Positions 1 to 8,007 of a stretch of 11,697 nucleotides of DNA are shown one piece after another (position 1 is the first letter of the stretch; every line of letters begins with the position of its first letter). Location of the stretch: contig CAMGFF010000035.1 of the NCBI GenBank assembly GCA_946055125.1, positions 1 to 11,697 on the forward strand, in the 5' to 3' direction. The notes beneath the pieces are model-generated. The model was not told where the DNA came from. It was given only the letters and a program-made list of their open reading frames with translations, and did no database searches. The position numbers were made by a program, and so were the translations under genes. This stretch comes from an uncultured Prevotellaceae bacterium. GTDB taxonomy: Bacteria > Bacteroidota > Bacteroidia > Bacteroidales > Muribaculaceae.

Positions 1-224
1 ACGACTGGGGCGTGACCACGCAGAAGGACAACCGCCTCTTCGTGCACATTCTCAATCTCCCCGACAGCTCCCTATTCCTGCCCATTGGCGACAAGAAAGT
101 GCGCAAAGCATTCAATTTTGCAACAAAGAAGCCGGTGAAGGTGCAGCGCTGCGATGGCGGAGTGCTGCTCACCCTCGATGCCGTGCCTACTGACATCGAC
201 ACCGTGATAGAACTCAATTTTTAG
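1..224 (+). CDS. C-terminal end of probable alpha-L-fucosidase (GH29), 5' truncated by window
   Basis: The reading frame is already open at base 3 (Asp-Trp-Gly-Val-Thr-Thr-Gln-Lys...) and closes with TAG at 222-224, so only about the last 73 residues are present. The run WGVTTQK, then LFVHILNLPDSSLFLP, a KKV segment, and a final VIELNF resembles the C-terminal beta-sandwich that follows the catalytic barrel in Bacteroidales GH29 fucosidases. Those enzymes remove alpha-linked L-fucose from host or dietary glycans, usually in the periplasm. The catalytic domain lies outside the window, so activity cannot be judged. The GTG at 12 is internal, not a start. Family assignment is from recalled similarity of the tail only; another glycoside hydrolase with the same accessory domain is possible. 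Confidence 0.68.
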   Translation, partial: DWGVTTQKDNRLFVHILNLPDSSLFLPIGDKKVRKAFNFATKKPVKVQRCDGGVLLTLDAVPTDIDTVIELNF

Positions 225-259
225 CAAAGTGTACGCACCCACATTCCAACAAACAGACA

Positions 260-295
260 CAGCAGCCCCACACCTCTTCCGGTATGAGGCTGCTG
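260..295. terminator. Possible hairpin between convergent genes
   Basis: CAGCAGCC at 260-267 is exactly complementary to GGCTGCTG at 288-295, with an alternative inner pairing CCTC/GAGG (273-276 with 286-289). It lies between the fucosidase stop and the nucleoside hydrolase stop, where a two-way terminator would be expected. Neither side carries a clean T-run, so an intrinsic terminator is only suggested. Confidence 0.3.
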
Positions 296-332
296 CTATG
301 CTGTGATCAGGCTTTGCGGCGATGCGTGGCAA

Positions 333-1385
333 TTATTCAGTTGCTTGGGTGGTGTAGCGGCGGATTAGTGACATGATTGATGCTCGGTGGTGAGGCTTGT
401 GGGTAAGGTAGTAGCGTGTTGATGTGGGAGTAGGAGGATTGGCGTGGAGTATCATTTGGTCATCTACAGTGAGGTCGAAAGGGCCATGCAGGTCAAAGAG
501 ACCGGGGTGAACGAGTTGCAGCAGAGTTACTGCGTCCCACATGCGCTGCCCCGGGTCGATGAAGTGGTGGTTGTAGAAGTGATAGAGTGGGCTGTCGGTC
601 ATGCCGGCGGCGGAGAGGTCGGCGAGAATCATCTCGGGGGTGTAGTTGGAGTTGTCGCCCACTTCTTGGGGCGAGAAGAACATTGGCACCGGGAATAGCT
701 CCATTAGTGCGTGAGCACTGGCAGCGTCTTGGCTGAAGTTGTAGTCGGGTTCATTGTCGGTGTCGAACTGACCCGCTTGCAGGTGTATTTCTTTCACTTT
801 TCGCTTCACAAGCTCAAGCCCACTCAATGGTGATACCACGTCGGGTTGCGACTTGAGGAGGCGTGCAAGGTTGTTGGCAAAGCCTATTGAGACAATTACT
901 ATCGAGTTGTCATCGCTATGGCTGAGAATTTCTCGGTAGAGCATGGCGGCATCGGGCAGCCGGCTTATTTGTTCATCGGTGATGGTTCGGGCAAATAGTG
1001 GCTCATCGGGATAGAGTGAGGGCTCGGCAGCCTTGTAGTAGTCGCACCACACCTTTGGATTTTTGGGGCCGTGAGTGGTGGTGCCTATTTTCACCTCGGG
1101 GTGGTTTTGATAGGTGAGCAATATATCGGCAATCTTGGTGTTGGTGTCGCCGTTTCGGTTCACCATTATTGCTGCAAGGTCGATAGCTCCGACCTTATGG
1201 AGGTTGCAAGCGGCAATGATGGCTATTACGTCGTCGGTCGAGGAAGCGAGGTCAGTGTCGATAATCACTATAGGTGCTGCTTGAGGTGTGGGCTTTGCGC
1301 CCGGGTCGTCGCTGTGACATGAGGTAACTAATGGGAGCAGTGCGAGCATGGTGGCAATTTGCAGCAGTGTTGCGGGGAGTTTCAT
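333..1385 (-). CDS. Nucleoside hydrolase-like lipoprotein (IunH/RihABC superfamily)
   Basis: A 350-residue protein. The chosen start, ATG at 1385, gives a lipoprotein signal: hydrophobic stretch then LVTSC with the lipidated cysteine at residue 23, so it should be anchored in an envelope membrane. The frame extends upstream to 1505, but that would cross a terminator hairpin and the end of the transporter gene. Residues 43-52 read DTDLASSTDD, the metal/ribose-binding N-terminal motif in the longer-spaced form (first Asp to the Asp pair 8-9 residues). Later landmarks are IVIVSIGFANNLARLL, DYNFSQDAASA (about 214-224) and MWDAVTLL (Asp about 284), matching the family's Asn- and Asp-bearing sites. 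Members hydrolyse the N-glycosidic bond of ribonucleosides, giving ribose and base. Substrate preference cannot be read from sequence. No promoter is visible directly upstream. Confidence 0.85.
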   Translation of the reverse strand: MKLPATLLQIATMLALLPLVTSCHSDDPGAKPTPQAAPIVIIDTDLASSTDDVIAIIAACNLHKVGAIDLAAIMVNRNGDTNTKIADILLTYQNHPEVKIGTTTHGPKNPKVWCDYYKAAEPSLYPDEPLFARTITDEQISRLPDAAMLYREILSHSDDNSIVIVSIGFANNLARLLKSQPDVVSPLSGLELVKRKVKEIHLQAGQFDTDNEPDYNFSQDAASAHALMELFPVPMFFSPQEVGDNSNYTPEMILADLSAAGMTDSPLYHFYNHHFIDPGQRMWDAVTLLQLVHPGLFDLHGPFDLTVDDQMILHANPPTPTSTRYYLTHKPHHRASIMSLIRRYTTQATE

Positions 1386-1410
1386 AAAGAGTAATGCGTT
1401 ATAGGGTAGG

Positions 1411-1455
1411 AAAAAGGGAGGGAATGTGCGCTGTGGCGCGTTTACATTCCCTCCC
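1411..1455 (-). terminator. Strong intrinsic terminator after the YidE/AspT-type transporter gene
   Basis: GGGAGGGAATGT (1416-1427) pairs perfectly with ACATTCCCTCCC (1444-1455), and an inner GCGC-tgtg-GCGC stem extends it. Read on the minus strand the hairpin is followed by five T (1415-1411). It starts 31 nt after the transporter stop and ends 25 nt before the nucleoside hydrolase start, so it either separates the two genes or attenuates read-through. The short T-run suggests it may leak. Confidence 0.82.
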
Positions 1456-1485
1456 ATTGTTTGTGATTTATTTTGTTGTCCACAC

Positions 1486-3195
1486 TTAGAAGTGGGCGAG
1501 GGCAAGAATCAAGATTTGTGCAGTGACCACGCGCAAGAACATGGTGAGCGGATACACGGTAGAGTAGGCTACGGCCGGGGCATCGTTGTTGGCAGTCTTG
1601 TTACCGTAGGCGAGTGCTGGAGGGTCGGTGTAGCTGCCCGAGAGCAATCCGAGGATTGAGAAGTAGTTGAGCTTGTAGCGTCCGCGGGCAATGCAGCCCA
1701 CAATCATGAGCGGCACGAAGGTGATGAGGAAGCCATAGAGCACCCACTGAGCACCGGTGGCGTTGAACACGGTACCGATAAAGTTCTCACCGGCGCCAAT
1801 TCCCACCGAGGCAAGGAAGAGGCATATTCCCACTTCGCGCAGCATCATGCTTGCCGAGGTGGAGGTGTAGGTGATGAGCTTAATCTTGTAGCCCCAGCGG
1901 CTCATGAGGATAGCCACGATGAGTGGGCCACCTGCGAGACCGAGCTTCATGGGCACCGACATGCCCGGGAATGCGATAGGAATAGAGCCGACCACAATAC
2001 CCATGAGGATTCCCACAAACATGGTGAACATATTGGGGTGGTTGAGGCGCTTCATGGAGTTGCCCATCTTCTCGGCGAGGCGGTTGATGTCGTCGATGTT
2101 GCCCACCACGGTGATGCGGTCGCCCACCTGGAGCGAGAGGTTGGGGCTGGCGAGCAGGTCCACGCCGGCGCGGTTCACACGAGTGGCATTGAGCTTATAT
2201 CCCATGTGGAGGCGCAGCGAGCCAATCTTGCGGCCCGAATACTCGTGGTTGGTGACGACGATACGGCGCGACACCACGGGTCCCTGCTGCTCCTCGGTCT
2301 TCCAGTCCATATCGATTTTCGGGCCGATAATTGCCACGAAAGCGTCCTCGTCCTGAGCCGAGATCACCATGTAGAGGAGGTCGTCCTCGCTGATGATTGT
2401 CTTTGAGGTGGGGATAATGACTTCGTCGGAGTCCTTCTTCTTCATTCGCGAGATTACGAAGTTGCGGTCGATGATGCTGATGAGGCGCGCGAGAGTCATG
2501 TTGTGGATGAGCTTGTTGGTCACGCGCACGGTGATCATGTAGGGCTTGAGCTGGCTCTCCTCCTTCTCAGCCTCGAGGCTCTTGGTCTCGTCGGCGAGAT
2601 TGATTTTGAAGATAACTTTCACGAGAATCATCGAAACGATAATGCCCACCACGCCAAGAGGATAGGCAGCGGCATAGCCCATCGACATGCTCTTGATGGC
2701 GTTGGCGGCGTCGGGGTAGTTCACCTCATTGAGGGTCTGCTGTGCGGCACCAAGGCCGGGGGTGTTGGTCACGGCGCCCGAGAGCACACCCACCAGGTCG
2801 GTGATGTTGATGTTGCCCACACCGAAGTAGATGATGAGAGCCACCACCAGGTCAAGGCCGATGATGAGCATGGCAAGGCCATTGAGCACTATGCCACCTT
2901 TCTTGAATGATGAGAAGAAACCGGGGCCCACCTGAATACCAATGGAGAAGATAAACAGGATAAGTCCGAACTCTTTAATGAAGTGCAACACACTGGGGTC
3001 GATGGCCGGGGTGCCGGGCATGAAGGAGTAGTAGAGCTGCCCCACTATAATGCCCACGAAGAGCACGAAAGTGACTCCGAGCGACACGCCAAAGATTTTC
3101 ACCTTACCCAGGATTACACCAAAAGCTATCACGAATGCATACAGGAGTATAGCATGGGCGATAGTGCTTTGTGTTAAAAGATCGAGAAACCACAT
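1486..3195 (-). CDS. YidE/AspT-family transporter with two RCK_C (TrkA-C) domains
   Basis: A 569-residue inner-membrane protein, full length for the family. Order: about five hydrophobic segments (residues about 10-195), a charged linker, two cytosolic RCK_C-type domains (about 215-293 and 305-380), then a second membrane half (about 388-569). The halves are an internal duplication: GVLSGAVTNTPGLGAAQ (136-152) matches GLLSGSYTDPPALAYGN (516-532), and FIFSIGIQVGPGF (81-93) matches FLASVGIGAGENF (460-472). AspT exchanges aspartate for alanine. Most relatives (E. coli YidE/YbjL type) have no proven substrate, so none is assigned here. RCK_C domains usually bind small ligands and gate transport. 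The start is the first ATG after the promoter-like box at 3265-3272. The gene is followed by a strong terminator. Confidence 0.88.
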   Translation of the reverse strand: MWFLDLLTQSTIAHAILLYAFVIAFGVILGKVKIFGVSLGVTFVLFVGIIVGQLYYSFMPGTPAIDPSVLHFIKEFGLILFIFSIGIQVGPGFFSSFKKGGIVLNGLAMLIIGLDLVVALIIYFGVGNINITDLVGVLSGAVTNTPGLGAAQQTLNEVNYPDAANAIKSMSMGYAAAYPLGVVGIIVSMILVKVIFKINLADETKSLEAEKEESQLKPYMITVRVTNKLIHNMTLARLISIIDRNFVISRMKKKDSDEVIIPTSKTIISEDDLLYMVISAQDEDAFVAIIGPKIDMDWKTEEQQGPVVSRRIVVTNHEYSGRKIGSLRLHMGYKLNATRVNRAGVDLLASPNLSLQVGDRITVVGNIDDINRLAEKMGNSMKRLNHPNMFTMFVGILMGIVVGSIPIAFPGMSVPMKLGLAGGPLIVAILMSRWGYKIKLITYTSTSASMMLREVGICLFLASVGIGAGENFIGTVFNATGAQWVLYGFLITFVPLMIVGCIARGRYKLNYFSILGLLSGSYTDPPALAYGNKTANNDAPAVAYSTVYPLTMFLRVVTAQILILALAHF

Positions 3196-3264
3196 AGGGA
3201 TTGAATGAAACTTGGTTTATTATAATGATTAATACTAAAATTCCACGAGCTTTCAAATGCAGTG

Positions 3265-3272
3265 CAAAGTTA
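3265..3272 (-). promoter_or_regulatory. Candidate -7 box (TAACTTTG) for the transporter gene
   Basis: On the minus strand TAACTTTG fits the Bacteroidota -7 consensus TAnnTTTG and lies 69 nt upstream of the transporter ATG. It is enclosed by a short inverted repeat, AGTGC (3261-3265) and GCACT (3273-3277). No TTG lies at the usual spacing; the nearest is only 11 nt away. The call rests on one box. Confidence 0.42.
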
Positions 3273-3345
3273 GCACTTTTTTGCAAATCGGCGCAGCGAG
3301 TGTGCCGGAAAAATGATGAGTGCAGGCGAAATTTTCACCAGCGGC

Positions 3346-4005
3346 TTAGTGGAGGCTGAAAATGAGCTGCTCAATGTGTGCCGGGGCGTGCACGATGGTG
3401 TCGGCGTGGTTCTCCACCAGCTCTTTCTCGGGGCGGAAGCCCCAGGTCACTCCCACCGAGTCGACGCAGGCTCGGCGTGCGGTTTCCATATCCACGCCCG
3501 AGTCGCCTATGTAGATGGTGTCGGCCTTGGGCGTTTTGGCCTTAGCGAGAATCTCAAACACTATTGAGGGGTCGGGCTTCACGGGCACGTCGTCCTTCTG
3601 TCCCTCCACGGCTGCGAAGTGCAGGGTGGGGAAGTAGTGGGCCACGAGCTTCTCGGTGGCAGCCTGGTATTTGTTGGAGGCCACGGCTATGGCCACACCG
3701 CGCGATGTGAGGTGGGCGAGCAGCTCGGGTATGCCGTCGTAGGGCTTGGTGAAGTCGGTGTTGTGGTCGTTGTAGTATGCCTTGAAGTCCACCAGCAGGC
3801 GGTCGATGGTGGCCTCGGTGCGTGCCTCCTCGGGCAGCACGCGCTCAATTAGTCGGCGCACGCCATTGCCCACAAAGAATGGATAGGAGGCGATGCTGTG
3901 GGTGGCAAATCCGTGAGCCTCAAGGGCGTGGTTGGCAGCGTGTCCCAGGTCCTCAATGGTGTTGAGCAGTGTTCCGTCGAGGTCGAAGATTGCTAATTTC
4001 TTCAT
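3346..4005 (-). CDS. HAD-superfamily hydrolase, phosphoglycolate phosphatase-like
   Basis: A 219-residue soluble phosphatase with the four HAD motifs complete: FDLDGTLL with nucleophile Asp8 and acid/base Asp10, Ser110 in VASNK, Lys143 in PVKPDPS, and GDSGVD with Asp168 and Asp172. The roughly 70-residue helical cap between motifs I and II (about 16-85) marks subfamily IA, the Gph/PGMB-like group that removes phosphate from small metabolites through an aspartyl-phosphate. Phosphoglycolate is the usual database label, but the substrate cannot be deduced; other sugar phosphates or nucleotides are possible. The ATG at 4005 is 69 nt downstream of the tamL stop, with no promoter box or terminator between, so co-transcription with tamL is likely. 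Confidence 0.88.
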   Translation of the reverse strand: MKKLAIFDLDGTLLNTIEDLGHAANHALEAHGFATHSIASYPFFVGNGVRRLIERVLPEEARTEATIDRLLVDFKAYYNDHNTDFTKPYDGIPELLAHLTSRGVAIAVASNKYQAATEKLVAHYFPTLHFAAVEGQKDDVPVKPDPSIVFEILAKAKTPKADTIYIGDSGVDMETARRACVDSVGVTWGFRPEKELVENHADTIVHAPAHIEQLIFSLH

Positions 4006-4074
4006 AACGTGAATTTTGCAGTTTGTTTTGAGTATGTTGTTCTTTTTTTTGAGGAGGGAGGGGTGATGAATCGT

Positions 4075-6414
4075 TTAGAAAGGGTAGCCCACCGAGAAGT
4101 GGAATGCCGAGTCGCGCTGCAAGCGTGGCGACAGCAGTGGCCATCGCACCTGATTGGTGGCGGGGTTGTAGGCCTTCATGCCCAGGTCAAATCGAAGCAG
4201 GAAGTAGGTGAAGTCGAGGCGGAGGCCAAGGCCATAGGAGAGCGCAATCTGCTTGTAGAACTCATCGAAGCGGAACACGCCGCCGGGCTGGTCCTCATAG
4301 TCGCGAATGGTCCATATATTGCCTGCGTCGATGAAAGCTCCCAGCTCGAGCACCCAGAATAGCTTGGTGCGATACTCGAGGTTGATGTCGAGGCGAATGT
4401 CGCCACACTGGTAGATGAAGCTGTTCATGGAGTTGAGGCCGTCGTAGCTTCCGGGTCCCAGGGTGCGCACGCCCCAGCCGCGCACGCTGTTGGCTCCGCC
4501 GGCATAGAATCGCTTCTCGAAAGGCAGCACTGTGGAGTTGCCGTAGGGGATAGCCACGCCGGCGCCCGCGTGGAATGCGAGAGAGCTGCGTGGGTTGAAG
4601 TTGTGGGTTATAGAGTAGTCGGCGTCGAGCTTGGCATACTGGGAGTAGTTGATGCCGAAAATCTCGTAGGATCCGGCACCCGATTTCGTCTGTCGCACCA
4701 TCTTCGATATTCCATAGAGCAGGTTTCCGGCACTCTCCACGGCGGCGCGGAAGGTGTAGACGTTTGGCTGGAAGAATGGCCCGCCTATAGTTGATGGCTG
4801 GCGCTTATTAGTGTGGTAGAAAGAGTAGCCGGTGCGCATAATGAAGTGATTCTCATAGGAGTAGCGTAGCAGGGGATTGGTGATGCTGTCGAGGAAGTCG
4901 GTGCGGCTCTTTGGCAGATACACATAGTTGAGGTCGATAAGGTTGAAAGTGTGCCTGGTGCGGCTCTGGCGCTTGCTCCAGTGGTATTTCCAGCCAATAC
5001 CGGCAATTATTCGGGTATATTCGGGACGCTCCTGGTAGTTGAATTGCGCGGATAGCTCGGTGGAGGCGAGAATCTTTTGCTTGAACGACTTCTTGAGGAA
5101 TGGGCACACGAATTTAGGGAATGTGATGCCCAGCTCGCCGGCATATTCCGAGTAGTTGTCGTTGATGAGGCCCGAGAAGTCGCCCGAGAGGCTTTCGTAG
5201 GACATGCGGAACTTGGCGTTGAGAATTTCAGAGCCTCGGCCAATGTTGCGGTGCTGGTAGCCGGCTCCCACTCCAAATCCCAGGTCGCCCTCCGAGTTGG
5301 TGCCTTCGAGCGAGAGCGACACCGTCTGTGAGCGGCTCTTGGTGAGGAGCACATAGGCGTCGAGCCACGTTTTGCCGTCGATTTCGCCCACGGGCACCAC
5401 CTCGATGTTCACGAATTTCACTATGCCGAGGCGAGAGAAGGCCTGGTAGGTTTTGTCGATGGCAGTGTTGCTGTATTGCTTGCCCGGCTCAAGGAAGCAG
5501 CACACGTCGATCACGCGGGGGCGCAGGTAGTGCTCATCGTAGAGAATAGTGATATTCTTGTAGCGCACGGTGTCGGCGGCCGAGTATTGCTGGTTTTCGT
5601 GCTGAACGAGAGGGTTATAGTTGGTCACGAAAGTGATATTTCGGAAGTAGAATGGGGCGTGGTTGTTGTAGAATTCGAATTTCTTGTTTTTGTAGGGCGG
5701 CATGAGGTTCATGGTGAGCTTCACCTGCTGTGAGTTCTCGGCGGTGTCGGCGGTGTAGGTGATATACTCCTTGTTGAAGGCATAGTAGCCCTGGTTTCGC
5801 AGGCGGTTGGTGATTCCCTGGCGGTCTTCGTCGAGGGTGGTGCGGTCGAAAGGCACACCGGGCTTCACGCGCAGCTGTGCCGAGTCGGCGAGGATAAGGC
5901 GGCTCAGGGTGGAGTCGGGGATATTGAAGCCAATGCTGTCGACGTAGTGGCGCGGCCCGAGTGTCACGTTGTAGTTCACGCGGATTTTCTTCTTTTCGGG
6001 GCGACAAATGGTGTCAACCTCAATGTAGGAGTGAAGGTAGCCCTTGTTGGAGAGGGCGGTGCGAAGCTGCTTGGCCGAGGCGAGGGTAAGGGTGTGGTCG
6101 TAGATTACAGGGGCCGAGCCCACGCGGCGCACCCAGCGGTTGAACCACTTCGAGCTGTCGCGGCCTGAGATGTTGTACACGGCAAGTTGCAGCTTCAGTC
6201 CGCCGAGCACCTTGTGGTTAGGCTGCTGTCGCAGGTAGTTGATGAGGTCGGCCTGACCGAGTTCATTCTTCCCGTCAAACACGTTGATTTTCACGTCGTC
6301 GAGCAGGAGTTCACCTTGTGGCACATGCTTTGTGGAGCTGCACGCCGAATGTAGCAACAGCAAGACAGCCATTGCGAGCGTAAGCCAAATATGTTGAATC
6401 ACCGGGTGTGCCAC
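4075..6414 (-). CDS. tamL: TamL-type BamA/TamA-family outer-membrane lipoprotein (Omp85 superfamily)
   Basis: A 779-residue outer-membrane assembly factor. The N-terminus is a hydrophobic signal ending LLLLHSAC, with the lipidation cysteine at residue 25, as in the lipidated TamA relatives of Bacteroidota. Residues about 34-355 form the POTRA-like periplasmic region. From about 364 a 16-strand barrel is expected, holding the Omp85 signature FYAGGANSVRGWGVR (636-650) and ending in an aromatic strand, FHFSVGYPF, typical of barrel insertion signals. TamA-like proteins work with TamB in envelope lipid or protein transport; no tamB is in this window. The start is uncertain: GTG at 6414 lies two codons after a stop, GTG at 6402 is also possible, and ATG at 6372 would leave a very short signal. 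The GTG starts fit the nearby promoter better. Confidence 0.88.
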   Translation of the reverse strand: MAHPVIQHIWLTLAMAVLLLLHSACSSTKHVPQGELLLDDVKINVFDGKNELGQADLINYLRQQPNHKVLGGLKLQLAVYNISGRDSSKWFNRWVRRVGSAPVIYDHTLTLASAKQLRTALSNKGYLHSYIEVDTICRPEKKKIRVNYNVTLGPRHYVDSIGFNIPDSTLSRLILADSAQLRVKPGVPFDRTTLDEDRQGITNRLRNQGYYAFNKEYITYTADTAENSQQVKLTMNLMPPYKNKKFEFYNNHAPFYFRNITFVTNYNPLVQHENQQYSAADTVRYKNITILYDEHYLRPRVIDVCCFLEPGKQYSNTAIDKTYQAFSRLGIVKFVNIEVVPVGEIDGKTWLDAYVLLTKSRSQTVSLSLEGTNSEGDLGFGVGAGYQHRNIGRGSEILNAKFRMSYESLSGDFSGLINDNYSEYAGELGITFPKFVCPFLKKSFKQKILASTELSAQFNYQERPEYTRIIAGIGWKYHWSKRQSRTRHTFNLIDLNYVYLPKSRTDFLDSITNPLLRYSYENHFIMRTGYSFYHTNKRQPSTIGGPFFQPNVYTFRAAVESAGNLLYGISKMVRQTKSGAGSYEIFGINYSQYAKLDADYSITHNFNPRSSLAFHAGAGVAIPYGNSTVLPFEKRFYAGGANSVRGWGVRTLGPGSYDGLNSMNSFIYQCGDIRLDINLEYRTKLFWVLELGAFIDAGNIWTIRDYEDQPGGVFRFDEFYKQIALSYGLGLRLDFTYFLLRFDLGMKAYNPATNQVRWPLLSPRLQRDSAFHFSVGYPF

Positions 6415-6443
6415 AGACTAAAAATTCAATTGGTTTCAAGCCA

Positions 6444-6474
6444 CAAAATTACAAAAAAGTTTGGAAGTGTGCAA
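6444..6474 (-). promoter_or_regulatory. Promoter for tamL (TTG-N20-TAATTTTG)
   Basis: On the minus strand a TTG (6472-6474) is followed after 20 nt by TAATTTTG (6444-6451), a full match to the Bacteroidota -33/-7 arrangement. Transcription would begin near 6438, giving a leader of about 23-35 nt to either upstream GTG start of tamL. Confidence 0.58.
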
Positions 6475-6534
6475 GCGAATAGTGCCGCGCAGCCCATATT
6501 CTGTTCACGTACTCCACCCTGCCGGCTGAGGCGC

Positions 6535-6574
6535 AAAAAAGGGACTATGCCATTGTAGCGGCATAGCCCCTTTT
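6535..6574 (-). terminator. Intrinsic terminator ending the pyrBI-glyA unit
   Basis: CTATGCC (6545-6551) pairs with GGCATAG (6560-6566) across an 8-nt loop. One A/C mismatch follows, then GGG/CCC and AAAA/TTTT extend the stem. On the minus strand the hairpin leads into six T (6540-6535), 81 nt past the glyA stop and before the tamL promoter. The T-run on the other strand is shorter (four), so the minus direction is favoured. Confidence 0.85.
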
Positions 6575-6655
6575 GGATTACAGTTTTGATTCTTTATACC
6601 CTAAAAAAAAGTAATACCAAATATTTAATATCTAAATATCACTCCTCACTCCTAA

Positions 6656-7936
6656 CTACCATGCAAACATGGGGTAGTCGGCCATAATGGCGTTCACCTT
6701 TTCGCGCACGGCCTTGATGACGGCATCGTTCTCGGGGTTGTGGAGCACGGTGTCTATCATCTCCACGATTTCGCCCATGAGAGGCTCCTTTGCGCCACGA
6801 GTGGTGATTGCGGGAGTTCCGAGGCGTATGCCCGATGTGAGGAACGGCGAGCGGCTGTCGAAGGGCACCATGTTCTTGTTGGCGGTAATGTCGGCATCCA
6901 CAAGAGCTTTCTCGGCGAGCTTACCGGTTAGCTCGGGGAACTTGCTGCGCAGGTCGAGCAGGATGCAGTGGTTGTCGGTTCCGCCCGAAGCGATTTGATA
7001 GCCCTTGTCGAGGAAGGCCTGAGCCATTGCGGCGGCATTGGTCTTCACCTGCTGCTGGTAGGTGCGGAACTCAGGCTGGAGAGCTTCGCCGAATGCCACG
7101 GCCTTGGCGGCGATTACGTGCTCAAGCGGGCCGCCCTGCACGCCGGGGAACACGGCCGAGTCGAGCAGCGACGACATCTTGCGGATTACGCCCTTAGGCG
7201 TAGTCTTGCCCCATGGGTTGTCGAAGTCCTTGCCCATCATTATCACGCCGCCACGCGGGCCGCGCAGGGTCTTGTGGGTGGTGGAGGTGACGATGTGGGC
7301 ATATTTCACCGGGTTGTCGAGCAGACCGGCAGCGATAAGTCCGGCGGGGTGAGCCATGTCGAACATGAAGATTGCGCCCACTTCATCGGCGATTTTGCGA
7401 ATGCGGGCATAGTCCCACTCGCGTGAGTAGGCGCTGGCGCCGCCCACGATGAGCTTGGGACGCTCGCGGCGTGCCACTTCCTCCATCATGTCGTAGTCGA
7501 TGAGGTTGGTGTCGCGGGTCACGTTGTACTCAACGGGCTGGAACACAAGGCCCGAGAAGTTCACCGGCGAGCCATGAGAGAGGTGTCCGCCGTGCGAGAG
7601 GTTGAGGCCCATAAACTTGTCGCCGGGCTTGAGCACTGCCATAAACACTGCCATATTGGCCTGTGCGCCCGAGTGAGGCTGCACATTGGCCCACTCAGCG
7701 CCGAAGAGCTGCTTGAGGCGGTCAATGGCGATGTTCTCGGCCTCATCTACCACCTGGCAGCCGCCATAGTAGCGGTGGCCGGGATAGCCTTCGGCATACT
7801 TGTTGGTGAGGCACGAGCCCATGGCACGCATCACGTCGTCGCTAACAAAGTTCTCACTTGCAATGAGTTCAATGCCTTTCTTCTGACGCTGATGCTCGCG
7901 CTCGATAATGTCGAAAATCATTTTGTCTTTCTCCAT
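6656..7936 (-). CDS. glyA: Serine hydroxymethyltransferase
   Basis: A 426-residue, full-length PLP enzyme interconverting serine + tetrahydrofolate with glycine + 5,10-methylene-tetrahydrofolate in the cytosol, the main source of one-carbon units for thymidylate, purines and methionine. The PLP-binding lysine is Lys222 in TSTTHKTLRGPRGG. Asp193 and His196 (FDMAHPAG) are the cofactor-ring contacts. Also present are the N-terminal IELIASENF, YAEGYPG..YYGG and NVQPHSGAQAN blocks and the C-terminal SGIRLGTPAITTRG substrate-binding block. The ATG at 7936 gives the usual N-terminus; an ATG five codons later is possible. It ends with TAG. It appears to be the last gene of the pyrB-pyrI-flavin reductase unit: no TAnnTTTG box lies in the 131-nt gap upstream, which instead holds a repeat, and a strong terminator follows. 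Confidence 0.97.
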   Translation of the reverse strand: MEKDKMIFDIIEREHQRQKKGIELIASENFVSDDVMRAMGSCLTNKYAEGYPGHRYYGGCQVVDEAENIAIDRLKQLFGAEWANVQPHSGAQANMAVFMAVLKPGDKFMGLNLSHGGHLSHGSPVNFSGLVFQPVEYNVTRDTNLIDYDMMEEVARRERPKLIVGGASAYSREWDYARIRKIADEVGAIFMFDMAHPAGLIAAGLLDNPVKYAHIVTSTTHKTLRGPRGGVIMMGKDFDNPWGKTTPKGVIRKMSSLLDSAVFPGVQGGPLEHVIAAKAVAFGEALQPEFRTYQQQVKTNAAAMAQAFLDKGYQIASGGTDNHCILLDLRSKFPELTGKLAEKALVDADITANKNMVPFDSRSPFLTSGIRLGTPAITTRGAKEPLMGEIVEMIDTVLHNPENDAVIKAVREKVNAIMADYPMFAW

Positions 7937-8007
7937 CGTAGTTCTGATAAATATGTTTTTATAATTTCGTTAATTTCTTTGTTATTTGGGCTTTGAGCAA
8001 TGAGCCT

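Noticed and set aside
1386..1505. A 40-codon N-terminal extension of the nucleoside hydrolase
   Set aside because: It would code through a strong terminator hairpin and overlap the transporter's 3' end, and it would bury the lipoprotein signal that starts at 1385.
1904..2910. Three long plus-strand frames over the transporter gene
   Set aside because: They overlap each other and are all opposite a clear membrane transporter with an internal duplication; no recognisable motifs.
3331..3363. Inverted repeat ATTTTCA/TGAAAAT around the HAD gene stop as a terminator
   Set aside because: The 19-nt interior pairs poorly, the stem is A/T-rich, and there is no T-run after it. No convincing terminator was found between the HAD and transporter genes.
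4006..4074. Promoter or terminator in the tamL-HAD gap
   Set aside because: The 69-nt gap holds pyrimidine- and A-rich runs but no TAnnTTTG box and no stable hairpin.
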